A DNA stretch of 13,655 nucleotides from an uncultured Fidelibacterota bacterium (GTDB lineage Bacteria; Fidelibacterota; Marinisomatia; Marinisomatales; UBA1611): NCBI GenBank assembly GCA_937893835.1, contig CALCSS010000156.1, positions 1-13,655 on the forward strand, read 5' to 3'. Positions 1 through 8,460 of the stretch are shown here, in pieces. The position numbers and the translations under genes are program-made. Under the pieces are notes generated by a model. It ran no database searches and was not told where the DNA came from. It worked only from the letters and a program-made list of their open reading frames with translations. Positions within the stretch are counted from its first letter, which is position 1; each line of letters opens with the position of its first letter.

Positions 1-1281
1 CATATCAAGACCCGTTGCGGCAAGGCAAACAGTGGATATAATGAATGCAGACATAAAAAAAAGGAAGAAACCCAATGTATTCCTCACTACATCTTCCTTT
101 ATTAATTGCTTTCCTATCTTTACTGGTATCAATGCTCTTGAATGAAGCATCCTTCTAGTTTCCAATGCTGCATATTTTACCAAAAGCATGCATCGTATCA
201 CTTTCATTCCACCACCAGTAGAACCACCCATTCCACCTACAAACATGAGAGTTAAAAGTATTAACTGTACAAAAACTGGCCATAATTCATAATCAGCAGA
301 ACCAAATCCCGTAGTAGTAAAAATTGAAACAGTCACAAAGAGGGATTCTCTAAAATTTAATTGTGAAAATTCATTGTTCTGGAATGCAATTGAAATGAAG
401 ATCAAAAGGGTAACTACAAGAATACCAGCAATGTACACAATGAATTCTTTATCTTTTTTATAAGATCCAAAGTCACCATTAATCGCACGAAAATGCAATG
501 AGAAATTCACTCCTGCAATAAACATGAAGAATATGATTATGAAATGAATCACTGAACTATCATAGTGACCAATACTAGCATTCTTGGTAGAGAATCCGCC
601 TGTAGGCATTGTTGTCAGTGCATGGCATATTGAATCAAAGGCGTCCATGCCTGCTCCCATTAATGCTATGACCTGTGTAAGAGTAATGCCAACATAGACT
701 ATCCAAAGAAATTTTGCTGTCTCTCTCACTCGGGGCTTGATCTTATCTGCAACCGGCCCAGGAACCTCTGCTTTAAATAATTGCACCCCACCAACACCCA
801 ATAATGGTAATATGGCAATATAGAACACAACAATTCCCATGCCCCCAATCCATTGTATGAATGATCGCCAAAATAATATTCCATGCGGTAAACTTTCAAT
901 TCCATTCTCCAGATGAGGATGGGTGATAGAATTTCCTAAAATAGATGCTCCAGTAGTTGTAACTCCAGACATAGACTCAAAGAAAGCATCAGTGATATCT
1001 GGAATTGCACCGGAGAAGTAAAAAGGTAGAGCACCAATGATTGCAGTCACTATCCATGAGAAGGTTACGATTGCAAAACCATCACGATTTGTAAGAGTTC
1101 GAGAATATCTCGTTGCCAACCACAAGGGCAGACCAAATCCAATACATAAGAGCGAGGATATGATAAATCCATCAATATCAGATTCACCATATCCGATTGA
1201 AATAAAAATAGGCACTACCATAGTAGTGCCTAATATTGAAAGGAGTGCACCTATTATATTCAGGAGAGGTCTGAAGCTCAT
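1..1281 (-). CDS. trkH: Trk-type potassium uptake channel subunit TrkH (C-terminus cut by window edge)
   Basis: This is the membrane pore of a K+ uptake system that works with the cytoplasmic regulator TrkA. Translating the minus strand from ATG 1281-1279 gives 427 codons with no stop before base 1. The hydrophobic N-terminus (RPLLNIIGALLSILG) is of the TrkH type. Three of the four pore-loop filters are visible: VTTTGAS around residues 107-113, TTMPTGGFS around 223-231 and FTTTGFG around 321-327. A glycine-rich gating-loop segment, GGMGGSTGGGMK, lies at about 349-360, and the conserved stretch RALIPVKIGKQ at about 382-392. The family is usually about 480 residues, so roughly 55 residues, including the fourth filter, lie beyond the window. 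The start overlaps the trkA stop as ATGA (1278-1281), which suggests translational coupling and an equimolar complex. KtrB is the alternative name, but the two-RCK-domain partner favours TrkH. No missing key residue was seen in the part present. Confidence 0.95.
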   Translation of the reverse strand, partial: MSFRPLLNIIGALLSILGTTMVVPIFISIGYGESDIDGFIISSLLCIGFGLPLWLATRYSRTLTNRDGFAIVTFSWIVTAIIGALPFYFSGAIPDITDAFFESMSGVTTTGASILGNSITHPHLENGIESLPHGILFWRSFIQWIGGMGIVVFYIAILPLLGVGGVQLFKAEVPGPVADKIKPRVRETAKFLWIVYVGITLTQVIALMGAGMDAFDSICHALTTMPTGGFSTKNASIGHYDSSVIHFIIIFFMFIAGVNFSLHFRAINGDFGSYKKDKEFIVYIAGILVVTLLIFISIAFQNNEFSQLNFRESLFVTVSIFTTTGFGSADYELWPVFVQLILLTLMFVGGMGGSTGGGMKVIRCMLLVKYAALETRRMLHSRALIPVKIGKQLIKEDVVRNTLGFFLFFMSAFIISTVCLAATGLDM

Positions 1282-2630
1282 GATGAAAACAATTTTTTCA
1301 ATTTACTTATGGCTTTAGGTTTAGCAAAAACCAATGCAGTATCATCTTCGGTCAAGAGAGAGGTCCCATGTGCAATTCTTATCTTTCCGTGATGATTGAT
1401 CATACCAACAATGCAATCTTTAGGAAAATTCAATTCTTTTAAAGGTCGTTGAGTTACAGGGCTATTTGGTTCAGGTTGGAATTCTATTACATCAACCTCG
1501 ATCTCATCAAAGGTAACCACTGGAATTTCTGTTATGTCAGTATGTAATTCTCTGAGGATTGCATTAACAGTTGATAGATTTTTACTAATAACTGCTCCTG
1601 CACCAATTTCTTGAATCGTTGGAATATATTCTGTTGTAGAAACATGTATAATACTTTGTTTTGCTCCAAGATGTTTGGCCAAGAGCCCCGCAATAAGGTT
1701 GGTCTTTTCATTCTCTGTGACACAGATAAAACTATCAACGTCTTGAATATTCTCTGACCTCAAAAATTCTATGTCAGTACCATCACCATATATGATCATA
1801 GACTCATCAATTGCATGTGATATAAGTCCTGCCTTTGGACGATCATAATCAACCAGCCTAGTATTGAAAGATTCCTTGGGTAATTCTTTCGCAAGGGAGC
1901 GTCCAATTTTACTACCTCCTATAATCATTACCCGTTTAGTTGTTGTTACTTCTTTACATAACAATGTCATTAGGTTTTGAATATCTTCGGTTTTAATAAT
2001 GAAATATCCAATGTCACCTTCTTCGAATGTGAATTCCGCCCATGGGACTATCGTTTCTTGACCCCTTAGGACAGCTATGACACCAAATCTAAAATGACTA
2101 TTATTCTTTGCTATCTTTCCTAGTGGAATGCCATTTATAATTTCACAGTCATTGTCGATGGTAAGGCCTAGCATTGTCAAGCGTCCAGCTTCAAAGTCCA
2201 TAACCTGTACAGCGTATGGATGTTTCACCAATCTTGTAATTTCTTCACAAGCAGCCCTTTCAGGGTGGATGACAATATCCACTCCAAATTTTTCCGGACG
2301 TATGATTGAATCTTGCGTGGTATATTGTTGATTACGTAAGCGGGCAATGATCCTATTAGCACCAAGTTTATGCGCTTGCTGGGATGCAATTAAATTAACC
2401 TCATCAACTCTTGTGAGGCACAATACATAATCAGCATCACCAACCTTGGCTTCATTAAGCGTATTAGGGCTCGCACCATTACCCTCTACAACAATAACAT
2501 CAAGATTCTCTGATGCTCTTCTACACTTGATGGGGTCGATATCAACGACCGTGATATCGTAATCTTCCTCACTTAACGCTTTAGCGACATGAAAACCAAC
2601 TTCTCCACCGCCAATAATAACAACTTTCAT
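1278..2630 (-). CDS. trkA: Trk system potassium uptake regulator TrkA (two RCK domains)
   Basis: This is the cytoplasmic NAD(H)- or nucleotide-binding gating subunit that sits under the TrkH pore. At 450 residues it has the length of the two-RCK TrkA form. The first Rossmann half opens with GGGEVG (residues 7-12), and the strand-2 acidic residue is near D30. A substrate-like EGNGASP follows at 49-55, and a first TrkA-C domain lies at about 141-215. The second Rossmann half has GGSKIG (238-243), acidic D261 and YGDGTD (281-286), followed by a second TrkA-C domain at about 370-450. In the second half the middle glycine of GxGxxG is serine, a mild deviation that could weaken nucleotide binding there. 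The gene is followed directly by trkH with an ATGA overlap. It lies 59 nt after murA, and no strong Shine-Dalgarno site precedes ATG 2630-2628. Function is confident; which nucleotide it senses cannot be read from sequence. Confidence 0.95.
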   Translation of the reverse strand: MKVVIIGGGEVGFHVAKALSEEDYDITVVDIDPIKCRRASENLDVIVVEGNGASPNTLNEAKVGDADYVLCLTRVDEVNLIASQQAHKLGANRIIARLRNQQYTTQDSIIRPEKFGVDIVIHPERAACEEITRLVKHPYAVQVMDFEAGRLTMLGLTIDNDCEIINGIPLGKIAKNNSHFRFGVIAVLRGQETIVPWAEFTFEEGDIGYFIIKTEDIQNLMTLLCKEVTTTKRVMIIGGSKIGRSLAKELPKESFNTRLVDYDRPKAGLISHAIDESMIIYGDGTDIEFLRSENIQDVDSFICVTENEKTNLIAGLLAKHLGAKQSIIHVSTTEYIPTIQEIGAGAVISKNLSTVNAILRELHTDITEIPVVTFDEIEVDVIEFQPEPNSPVTQRPLKELNFPKDCIVGMINHHGKIRIAHGTSLLTEDDTALVFAKPKAISKLKKLFSS

Positions 2631-2648
2631 CTGTCTGGACTCATAAGA

Positions 2649-2678
2649 TACTTGACAAAATTACTTATTTTTCAAGTA
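2649..2678 (-). promoter_or_regulatory. AU-rich inverted repeat in the murA-trkA gap
   Basis: The arms TACTTGA (2649-2655) and TCAAGTA (2672-2678) are perfect 7-bp complements. After one mismatch the pairing continues for three more A-T pairs (2657-2659 with 2668-2670), leaving an 8-nt loop. It fills half of the only long gap (59 nt) in the otherwise overlapping gene series. On the transcript it is not followed by a U run, so it does not look like an intrinsic terminator. It could be an operator, an RNA processing or stabilising hairpin that sets trkAH levels apart from murA, or chance in AT-rich DNA. Confidence 0.3.
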
Positions 2679-2689
2679 AAGTAAACAAT

Positions 2690-3943
2690 TTATCCAGATG
2701 TCTTATCTCGAAATATTTTAGCACCCAATGCCTCAAATTTCTCTTCTATTCTCTCATAGCCCCGATCAATATGATAAATGCGACTGACAATTGTTGTTCC
2801 TCGCGCTACCAATCCCGCAATGATCAAAGAGGCGCTGGCTCTTATGTCCGTCGACATAACGGGTGCACCAACAAGTTCCTTTACCCCTCTTATAAAAGCA
2901 GTATTATTCTCAACTTTTATATTGGCTCCAAGACGATTCAATTCTGGTGTATGACTAAAACGATCATGATATACTGTATCTGTTGCCATTGATGAACCTT
3001 TGGCCAAGGACATCAGAGCAATCCATTGGGCCTGTAGATCAGTAGCAAATCCTGGATAAACCGCAGTTGACATATCAACTGCTTTTAAATGCCCTGGTTC
3101 AATGGTAATAGAATTAGAAGTAGTTTCTATTGATGAGCCTGCTTCTTTCAATTTTAACAATACTGAATCTAAATGGTCTGGGTTTACATCTGTAAGTGTG
3201 ATTTTTCCCAGTAAAGCACCTGCCATCAAAAATGTACCCGCCTCAATTCTGTCAGGTATGACATCAATATTTGCAGAATGAAGTGACTCGACACCATCTA
3301 TGATAATTCTAGATGTACCTATCCCACTGATCAAGGCACCCATTTGATTGAGATATTTACATAATTGAACTATTTCAGGCTCTCTTGCTGCATTTTCTAT
3401 AACTGTTGTACCTTCAGCAGTAACTGCCGCCATGGCAATATTTCCAGTTGCACCAACAGATGGGAATTCAAAATTGATCTTTGCACCCTTTAATCTCTTT
3501 GCCTCAGCCAAGATATAACCGCTATTCAAAGTTATTTTTGCACCTAATTTCTCTAGCCCCTTCAAATGGAAGTCAACTGGACGTGGTCCCCATGCACAAC
3601 CACCCGGAAGAGATACCTTCACCGTTCCAAACCTTGCTAATAATGGACCAAGGACATAGAATGATGCCCTCATGGTCTTAACTAGGTCGTAAGGCGCTTC
3701 AGGATTATTTACGGTTGAAGCATCTATTTTTAGATGATTGTCTTTAAATGAACACCTAGCGCCCACAATCTCCATTAATTTGATCATAGTACGTGTATCA
3801 CGTAGATCAGGTACTCTTGTTATGATACTTTCACCTTCAGCCATCAAAGCAGCTGTCATGATCGGCAAAACAGCATTCTTAGCACCACTGATCTTCACTG
3901 AACCAGAGAGTGAATGTTGGCCTTGTATGATTAATTGATCCAT
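2690..3943 (-). CDS. murA: UDP-N-acetylglucosamine 1-carboxyvinyltransferase (MurA)
   Basis: MurA transfers enolpyruvate from PEP to UDP-GlcNAc, the first committed step of peptidoglycan synthesis in the cytosol. The 417 residues match the usual length (E. coli 419). Visible landmarks are GAKNAVLPI with the K22-N23 pair, TMRAS with R92, and the catalytic loop PGGCAWGPRP with C116 and R121. Others are YPGFATDLQAQ with the general-base aspartate D302, HDRFSHTPEL with R328, and HIDRGYERIEE near 391-401. The loop cysteine is the residue alkylated by fosfomycin in the family; organisms with Asp there are naturally resistant, so this enzyme is of the sensitive type by sequence. The start overlaps the recN stop by one base (TAATG), and AAGG (3951-3948) lies 4 nt upstream as a modest ribosome site. 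The protein is complete and normal. Confidence 0.97.
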   Translation of the reverse strand: MDQLIIQGQHSLSGSVKISGAKNAVLPIMTAALMAEGESIITRVPDLRDTRTMIKLMEIVGARCSFKDNHLKIDASTVNNPEAPYDLVKTMRASFYVLGPLLARFGTVKVSLPGGCAWGPRPVDFHLKGLEKLGAKITLNSGYILAEAKRLKGAKINFEFPSVGATGNIAMAAVTAEGTTVIENAAREPEIVQLCKYLNQMGALISGIGTSRIIIDGVESLHSANIDVIPDRIEAGTFLMAGALLGKITLTDVNPDHLDSVLLKLKEAGSSIETTSNSITIEPGHLKAVDMSTAVYPGFATDLQAQWIALMSLAKGSSMATDTVYHDRFSHTPELNRLGANIKVENNTAFIRGVKELVGAPVMSTDIRASASLIIAGLVARGTTIVSRIYHIDRGYERIEEKFEALGAKIFRDKTSG

Positions 3944-5544
3944 TATGCCTTAATTCTTTCCGTTCCAATGAATAGTTCTCGGATGATCTTTGAGCTTTCT
4001 ATGCCTTTTAAATATTCCATATCCACAAATGTCTTTTTCCCGTCCACATATTTTTTTATATGTAAATGATGATCTGCTTGATTTGCAATTTGGGATAGAT
4101 GTGTAATACATATGATCTGTTTTTTTTGTGCCAAATGTAATAGATGCATCGAGACCTTTTCCGCTGCTTTACCAGATATTCCTGAATCGATCTCATCAAA
4201 GACAAGAGTTTGCACTGGGTCGATATCTTGGAATACGGTCTTGATTGCAAGCATTATCCTTGATATTTCTCCTCCAGAGGCAACTGAAGACAATGGCTTG
4301 GTAGGTTCACCTGGATTAGCCGAAAGATAAAATTCTACTCTATCTATTCCTTTAGCATTTCCAATAACTAATTTTCTATCTAATTCAATAAAACTCTCGT
4401 CGCCCTCATCTTGATCTATAATAATATCAAAATGTGAACCATCCATATTCAAATCAGACATTGCTAAAACTATTTTGTTAGACAATTCCTTTGATTTTAT
4501 CATACGCTTGTTGTGTACGGAAATTGCTTTTTGAGAAAAATCTATTTCTTTTTGTTTTATTGCATTGGTCAGTCCATCTTTAGAGATACCAATATCATTA
4601 AGAGAATTAATTTCTTTATCTATTCTTTCTCTCTCAGTAATTACAGCTTCTATTGACCCTCCATACTTTCTCTTTATGGATTCTAAAGCGTTCAATCGAT
4701 CTTCCAAAATACTAAATTCTTCCTCACTAAATTCATTTTCCATTAATTGAGAATTGATCTCAGATCCTGTTTCTTCTAATTGCAAAATTGAATCTGATAT
4801 TAAACTACTGATATTAGAAATATTGGAATCATATTTCTCAATTTTTGTCAGTTCCTGATATGTTAAACTTAGTTGATCGGTTATACTATGATCGGAGTTT
4901 AGGATCTTACCTTTTATATTTCTCAGAGATCTGATTATTTCTTCAATATTACTGAGCCTTTTATAGGCTTCCTTGACCTCCTGGTCTTCACCTTCCACGG
5001 GCTTTACCATATCGATCTCACTCGCTTGGAATCTCAAGAGATCCAAGCGTTCCTTTTTGTGTTGCTCATTCTTATTTAGATCATCAAGCTCTGATCTCAT
5101 ATCTATTAAATCAGAGAAGATCTTTTCTAGTTCCACCACTTCACTTTGATGTCCGCAATACCTATCTAGGTAATCAATGTGACTAGTTTTATCTAAGATC
5201 AATTGTTGATCATGTTGGCCATGGAAATCCACTCTAGTAATATTTTCCTTTTTCAAATCGATCAAAGTGACAAATTCATCATCTTTATATGATTTTGTAC
5301 GTCCTGTTTCAGAAACTATTCTTCGAATCTCCACATCATTGAATTTTGCTTCAACAACAGCCCTATCGGCACCATTTCGAACCATTATCTTATCAGCCTT
5401 TGCTCCAAGTGCTACTCCTAAAGCCTCCAGCAAGATCGATTTACCTGACCCTGTCTCACCTGTCACAACCGTCAGACCTGGCTCAAAATTGATATCAATT
5501 TCATCAATGATCGCGAAATTCTTTATGTATAACCTTTGTATCAC
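3943..5544 (-). CDS. recN: DNA repair protein RecN (SMC-like ATPase)
   Basis: RecN is a cohesin-like ABC ATPase that acts in recombinational double-strand break repair. The N-terminal half has Walker A GETGSGKS (residues 29-36) and a Q-loop region DFHGQHDQQ (106-114). A central part of about 135-355 is rich in charged heptads (coiled-coil arms). The C-terminal half carries the ABC signature SGGEISR (423-429), Walker B LVFDEIDSG (447-455) and the switch region ITHLSQIA (480-487). Length is 533 against roughly 550-575 in well-known homologues, so the coiled coil is a little short. The start is GTG at 5544-5542, chosen because homology begins at once with IQRLYIKNFAIID and because it overlaps the preceding stop as GTGA. 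The next in-frame ATG would remove essential N-terminal strands. No LexA-box-like site was recognised nearby; the gene lies mid-operon, so any damage control would have to come from upstream. Confidence 0.96.
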   Translation of the reverse strand: MIQRLYIKNFAIIDEIDINFEPGLTVVTGETGSGKSILLEALGVALGAKADKIMVRNGADRAVVEAKFNDVEIRRIVSETGRTKSYKDDEFVTLIDLKKENITRVDFHGQHDQQLILDKTSHIDYLDRYCGHQSEVVELEKIFSDLIDMRSELDDLNKNEQHKKERLDLLRFQASEIDMVKPVEGEDQEVKEAYKRLSNIEEIIRSLRNIKGKILNSDHSITDQLSLTYQELTKIEKYDSNISNISSLISDSILQLEETGSEINSQLMENEFSEEEFSILEDRLNALESIKRKYGGSIEAVITERERIDKEINSLNDIGISKDGLTNAIKQKEIDFSQKAISVHNKRMIKSKELSNKIVLAMSDLNMDGSHFDIIIDQDEGDESFIELDRKLVIGNAKGIDRVEFYLSANPGEPTKPLSSVASGGEISRIMLAIKTVFQDIDPVQTLVFDEIDSGISGKAAEKVSMHLLHLAQKKQIICITHLSQIANQADHHLHIKKYVDGKKTFVDMEYLKGIESSKIIRELFIGTERIKA

Positions 5545-5888
5545 GGTCGCTTTTTATAAATAAAATGGCTAATCGACACACCAGAAATTACACCAATCCC
5601 ATCTGCAATAATATCATAATGGCTTGAGAATCGTCCTGGTATCATTCTCTGCCATAATTCATCAAAGCATCCAAATAGAACACCTGCTATGCATAATATG
5701 TAAATATTAAAATTATTTTGTTTATAATATGCTCTATGACCTAGTAAACCCAAGATCGAATACTCTATACAATGAAGCAACTTATCCCAAGTTAGACCAA
5801 TGATACTAGGAACAGCTTTCCCCGGTATGCTAGATACTGATATAATTAACAATAAAAATAAATAGAAATGTATCTTAGGATTTTTCAT
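5541..5888 (-). CDS. VanZ-like family small membrane protein
   Basis: This is a 115-residue protein with about four hydrophobic segments: roughly 7-21, 42-52, 61-75 and 92-109. It carries the VanZ-family polar signature: DKLLHCIEYSILG (about 35-47) and DELWQRMIPGRFSSHYDIIADGIG, where Asp-Glu, Gln, Arg and the late Asp are the conserved positions. VanZ proteins include a teicoplanin-resistance protein of vancomycin clusters, but most members are uncharacterised envelope proteins, so resistance should not be inferred. Its start overlaps the nnr stop by 14 nt, and its stop overlaps the recN GTG start by 4 nt, so it is almost certainly co-translated with both. No Shine-Dalgarno site is evident before ATG 5888-5886. 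Family assignment is good; function is unknown. Confidence 0.85.
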   Translation of the reverse strand: MKNPKIHFYLFLLLIISVSSIPGKAVPSIIGLTWDKLLHCIEYSILGLLGHRAYYKQNNFNIYILCIAGVLFGCFDELWQRMIPGRFSSHYDIIADGIGVISGVSISHFIYKKRP

Positions 5889-7407
5889 AAGATTTTATTA
5901 CAACTGGGATATATTCAAGAAGGTCTGAAGCAAGTTGCCCTCTAAACCCCTTATCAGATATCAAATGATCTGACACTTCGCCATGGATATAAGCACCTAT
6001 TGATGCTGAGTCATAGCAATTAACTCCTTGAGAAACCAGACTTGTTATCAACCCTGCAAGTACGTCACCAGTCCCAGCAGTTGCAAGTCCAGGATTACCT
6101 GTGGTATTAATTCTGATATGCTTTCCTTCAACAATACATGCTGGTACTTGTTTCACAAGACATACTTGATCAAATTTTTCCTTTACCATATTCATAGATG
6201 TTGGAAATTCAGAAATGATATATTCTTTTTGTTTCCCCATCAATCTAGCAAGTTCTCCAAAATGAGGAGTGATTATCAATGGATACTCTCTTTGAGATAA
6301 AGATACTATATCATTTGAGAATGGAAATAGGCCATCAGCATCAAGTACAAGTGGCTTTTCTATTGCTTTTAATAATTTCTTAATTAGACGCTGGGTAGAA
6401 ATATTGCGACCCAGCCCTGGTCCTAATAATACAGAATCTGCCCATTCAACCTTTTCCATGATTAGATCATAATGGTCATACCCTACAATACCAGTACCGT
6501 CATCATCTAATGGCAAGGTCATTCCCTCAATGATCGATCGCTCATAAATCTCATTTAGAGAACTTGGACTAGTTGTGATCGTTAATCCTGCACCAGATCT
6601 CAATGCGCCATAAGTCGATAAAATTGCTGCCCCAGTCATCCCTCTAGAACCTGCAATAATAAGCACCTTACCTGCAGAATACTTATTGAGGTCATTTGTT
6701 GGTTTATGAAAATGATCTTGTACAATTTTTTGATCAATAAATCTCCATTCTGATCCTGGGAACTCTACCATATCCAACGATGAAAAACCAATATCCTCCA
6801 CAATGGTTTCTCCACAATATTCAGGACCTAGTCTTAAGGACATGCCAACCTTAGGTGCTCCAAAGGTCAATGTGGCATCAGCCTTAACTGAAGTAGGTTC
6901 AACGGTACCTGTATCAGAGTTTAAACCTGATGGAACATCAATGGACAATACTCTGCTATCCGATTCATTTATCCAGTTCAATAGTGGTAAAATATCATCT
7001 CTAATAGCACCTCTTAGACCAATGCCCAATATTCCATCAATGATCAGATCAGACTTTGCTAAGTCATTCATATCTGTTCCAAATGAGATTGGAATGCCAA
7101 GAGAAACACACTCGCCATAGAATGGCAATGATCCATTGATGATATCTTGCTTTAGTACAATTGAGTGAATCTTGACCAAAAGCCCCTCATGATGTAACAC
7201 TAATGCTGCTGCATAACCATCTCCGCCATTGTTTCCCTTTCCACAAATGATCAATATTGTCGGATTGATATATTCATTTACCATGTCTTTGGCCTTGGAA
7301 GCGATTCTTTTTCCTGCATTCCTCATGAGATCAATGCTAGAGATTCCAAGATCATCCATTGAGACCTGATCAAGAAAACGTGCCTGATCTGATGTTAATA
7401 ATCTCAT
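5875..7407 (-). CDS. nnr: Bifunctional NAD(P)H-hydrate epimerase / ADP-dependent NAD(P)H-hydrate dehydratase
   Basis: Nnr repairs NADH and NADPH hydrated by heat or enzyme side reactions. The N-terminal YjeF domain epimerises R- to S-hydrate, and the C-terminal ribokinase-like domain dehydrates the S form using ADP. The 510 residues fit the fused form. In the epimerase half are the MRNAG motif (28-32), GKGNNGGDGYAAA (56-68), DGILGIGLRG with D124, IDVPSGLNSDTG (156-167) and TFGAPKVG (181-188). A linker at about 215-240 leads to the dehydratase half: AGKVLIIAGSRGMTGAA (245-261), ALRSGAG (268-274), LLGPGLGRN (327-335), LVLDADGL (353-360), ITPHFGELARLM (379-390) and GNPGLATAGTGDVLAG with catalytic D448. 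The start overlaps the acpS stop as ATGA, and the stop overlaps the VanZ-like gene by 14 nt. An acpS-nnr neighbourhood is common in bacteria. Complete, with no missing key residue seen. Confidence 0.96.
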   Translation of the reverse strand: MRLLTSDQARFLDQVSMDDLGISSIDLMRNAGKRIASKAKDMVNEYINPTILIICGKGNNGGDGYAAALVLHHEGLLVKIHSIVLKQDIINGSLPFYGECVSLGIPISFGTDMNDLAKSDLIIDGILGIGLRGAIRDDILPLLNWINESDSRVLSIDVPSGLNSDTGTVEPTSVKADATLTFGAPKVGMSLRLGPEYCGETIVEDIGFSSLDMVEFPGSEWRFIDQKIVQDHFHKPTNDLNKYSAGKVLIIAGSRGMTGAAILSTYGALRSGAGLTITTSPSSLNEIYERSIIEGMTLPLDDDGTGIVGYDHYDLIMEKVEWADSVLLGPGLGRNISTQRLIKKLLKAIEKPLVLDADGLFPFSNDIVSLSQREYPLIITPHFGELARLMGKQKEYIISEFPTSMNMVKEKFDQVCLVKQVPACIVEGKHIRINTTGNPGLATAGTGDVLAGLITSLVSQGVNCYDSASIGAYIHGEVSDHLISDKGFRGQLASDLLEYIPVVIKSYEKS

Positions 7408-7772
7408 TCAGAAATAAAAATTGCAGATGCGATGGCATGGTCACTGGTATGAGATATGGATACTCTACATTGACCATTACATGGAAAATGAAGATCAACA
7501 ATTGGCTCCCCATTGTTTCCTGATCTTATCTCTATAGACTTAAATGAGATGGCTTTCTGAAAACCAGATGATTTCAATGCCTTCATCACAGCCTCCTTGG
7601 CTGCAAACCGTCCTGCGTAATGTATTTGAGGTATTGCTTTGGATTGACAATAATCTTGTTCTGATTCGGTATAAATACGGTCTAGGAACCTTTGTCCTAT
7701 TTTATTGATTGAAGATAGAATTCTAGAGACTTCTACCAGATCATTGCCTAAGAATATATCAGACGCTTCCAT
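7404..7772 (-). CDS. acpS: Holo-[acyl-carrier-protein] synthase (AcpS)
   Basis: AcpS moves 4'-phosphopantetheine from coenzyme A to a serine of apo-acyl carrier protein, switching on fatty-acid synthesis. The 122-residue length is typical of the small trimeric bacterial enzyme. GNDLVEVSRI near the N-terminus supplies the metal ligand D11. GRFAAKEAVMKAL (54-66) supplies K59 and the metal ligand E60, and VSISHTSDHAIASA (104-117) is the conserved C-terminal strand. ATG 7772-7770 lies inside the end of the HAD gene (14-nt overlap). The true start could be a few codons later, because the family usually begins 5-8 residues before the GxD motif, but no better Met is present before residue 9. The stop overlaps nnr by ATGA. 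Confidence 0.95.
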   Translation of the reverse strand: MEASDIFLGNDLVEVSRILSSINKIGQRFLDRIYTESEQDYCQSKAIPQIHYAGRFAAKEAVMKALKSSGFQKAISFKSIEIRSGNNGEPIVDLHFPCNGQCRVSISHTSDHAIASAIFISE

Positions 7773-8451
7773 TAACTTCGTTAATGATCATAACCAATTG
7801 ATATATGTCATTTAAATCCCAGTCCGCACCTGAATTGACAGTTCCAAAGGTGTCTCCATAGCGTGCAAAGGCAGTTCTCATTCCAATTTGCTTTGCACCA
7901 ACAACATCTCTTTCAGGCCAATCCCCTACCATTATTGTTTCTTCTGGTTCCAAGCCTAAAGAATCCAATGACATTTTAAAAGGTTTCTCAGATGGTTTTC
8001 TTTCCCCTGTATCATCAAATGTTATAACCACATCAAAGTAATGATATAGATTAAGATAATAAATGCGCATCCATGCCTCTCTACTAGGAGCATCAGAGAC
8101 CACACCAAGTTTTATACCTGACTTGGCCAGTGCCATCAAGGTTTTATTGACATTAGGGTATGCCATGAGATTTGCTTCTCTTGCTCTTCTGTAAGCAACT
8201 ATCCCTGCTGCAAGAAATTTATGTTCCACATGACCGATCTGTTTTTCAATGAACACATCAAATACTTTCTGATTTTCCCAACCATATTGTTCATATATAG
8301 ATACGATCTCATTATAAGAGGAATCTTCATCTACCAATAAACCAGCCTCTATCATGCCTTTTATTGCAGATTTAACAGCAAACTCCTTCATTTTCATAAA
8401 GTCTAGTAGGGTATTATCTAAATCAAAAATGACGCCTCTGATCTTTCTCAT
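7759..8451 (-). CDS. HAD-superfamily phosphatase, archaeal glyceraldehyde-3-phosphate-phosphatase-like
   Basis: This is a soluble Mg-dependent haloacid-dehalogenase hydrolase of 230 residues. Motif I is FDLDNTLLD with nucleophile D10 and acid/base D12. Motif II is VVSDAP with S119, motif III is the lysine of RKPSEKPF (K152 or K156), and motif IV is MVGDWPERD with D177 and D182. A helical cap (about 18-100) follows motif I. Its opening stretch, DFMKMKEFAVKSAIKGMIEAGL, read with the later AAGIVAYRRA, resembles from memory the archaeal PH1421-type subfamily described as a glyceraldehyde-3-phosphate phosphatase. The true substrate is not readable from sequence; phosphoglycolate phosphatase-like or general housecleaning activity are alternatives. 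It lies 9 nt after the TPR gene and overlaps acpS by 14 nt. The sequence before ATG 8451-8449 has no Shine-Dalgarno site. Confidence 0.85.
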   Translation of the reverse strand: MRKIRGVIFDLDNTLLDFMKMKEFAVKSAIKGMIEAGLLVDEDSSYNEIVSIYEQYGWENQKVFDVFIEKQIGHVEHKFLAAGIVAYRRAREANLMAYPNVNKTLMALAKSGIKLGVVSDAPSREAWMRIYYLNLYHYFDVVITFDDTGERKPSEKPFKMSLDSLGLEPEETIMVGDWPERDVVGAKQIGMRTAFARYGDTFGTVNSGADWDLNDIYQLVMIINEVNGSV

Positions 8452-8460
8452 AGATAGATA

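Noticed and set aside
1037..1318. Plus-strand open frame of 93 codons over the start of trkH
   Set aside because: It lies opposite a well-conserved membrane channel and the end of trkA, has no recognisable domain and no ribosome site; a shadow frame.
5267..5563. Plus-strand open frame of 98 codons opposite recN
   Set aside because: It mirrors the Walker A end of recN; composition and position fit an antisense shadow.
5541..5888. VanZ-like gene as a glycopeptide resistance determinant next to murA
   Set aside because: VanZ-domain proteins are widespread with unknown roles, and no vanHAX or vanRS genes are present.
6803..7120. Plus-strand open frame of 105 codons opposite nnr
   Set aside because: The minus-strand nnr motifs run through this stretch without a break, so the plus frame is a shadow.
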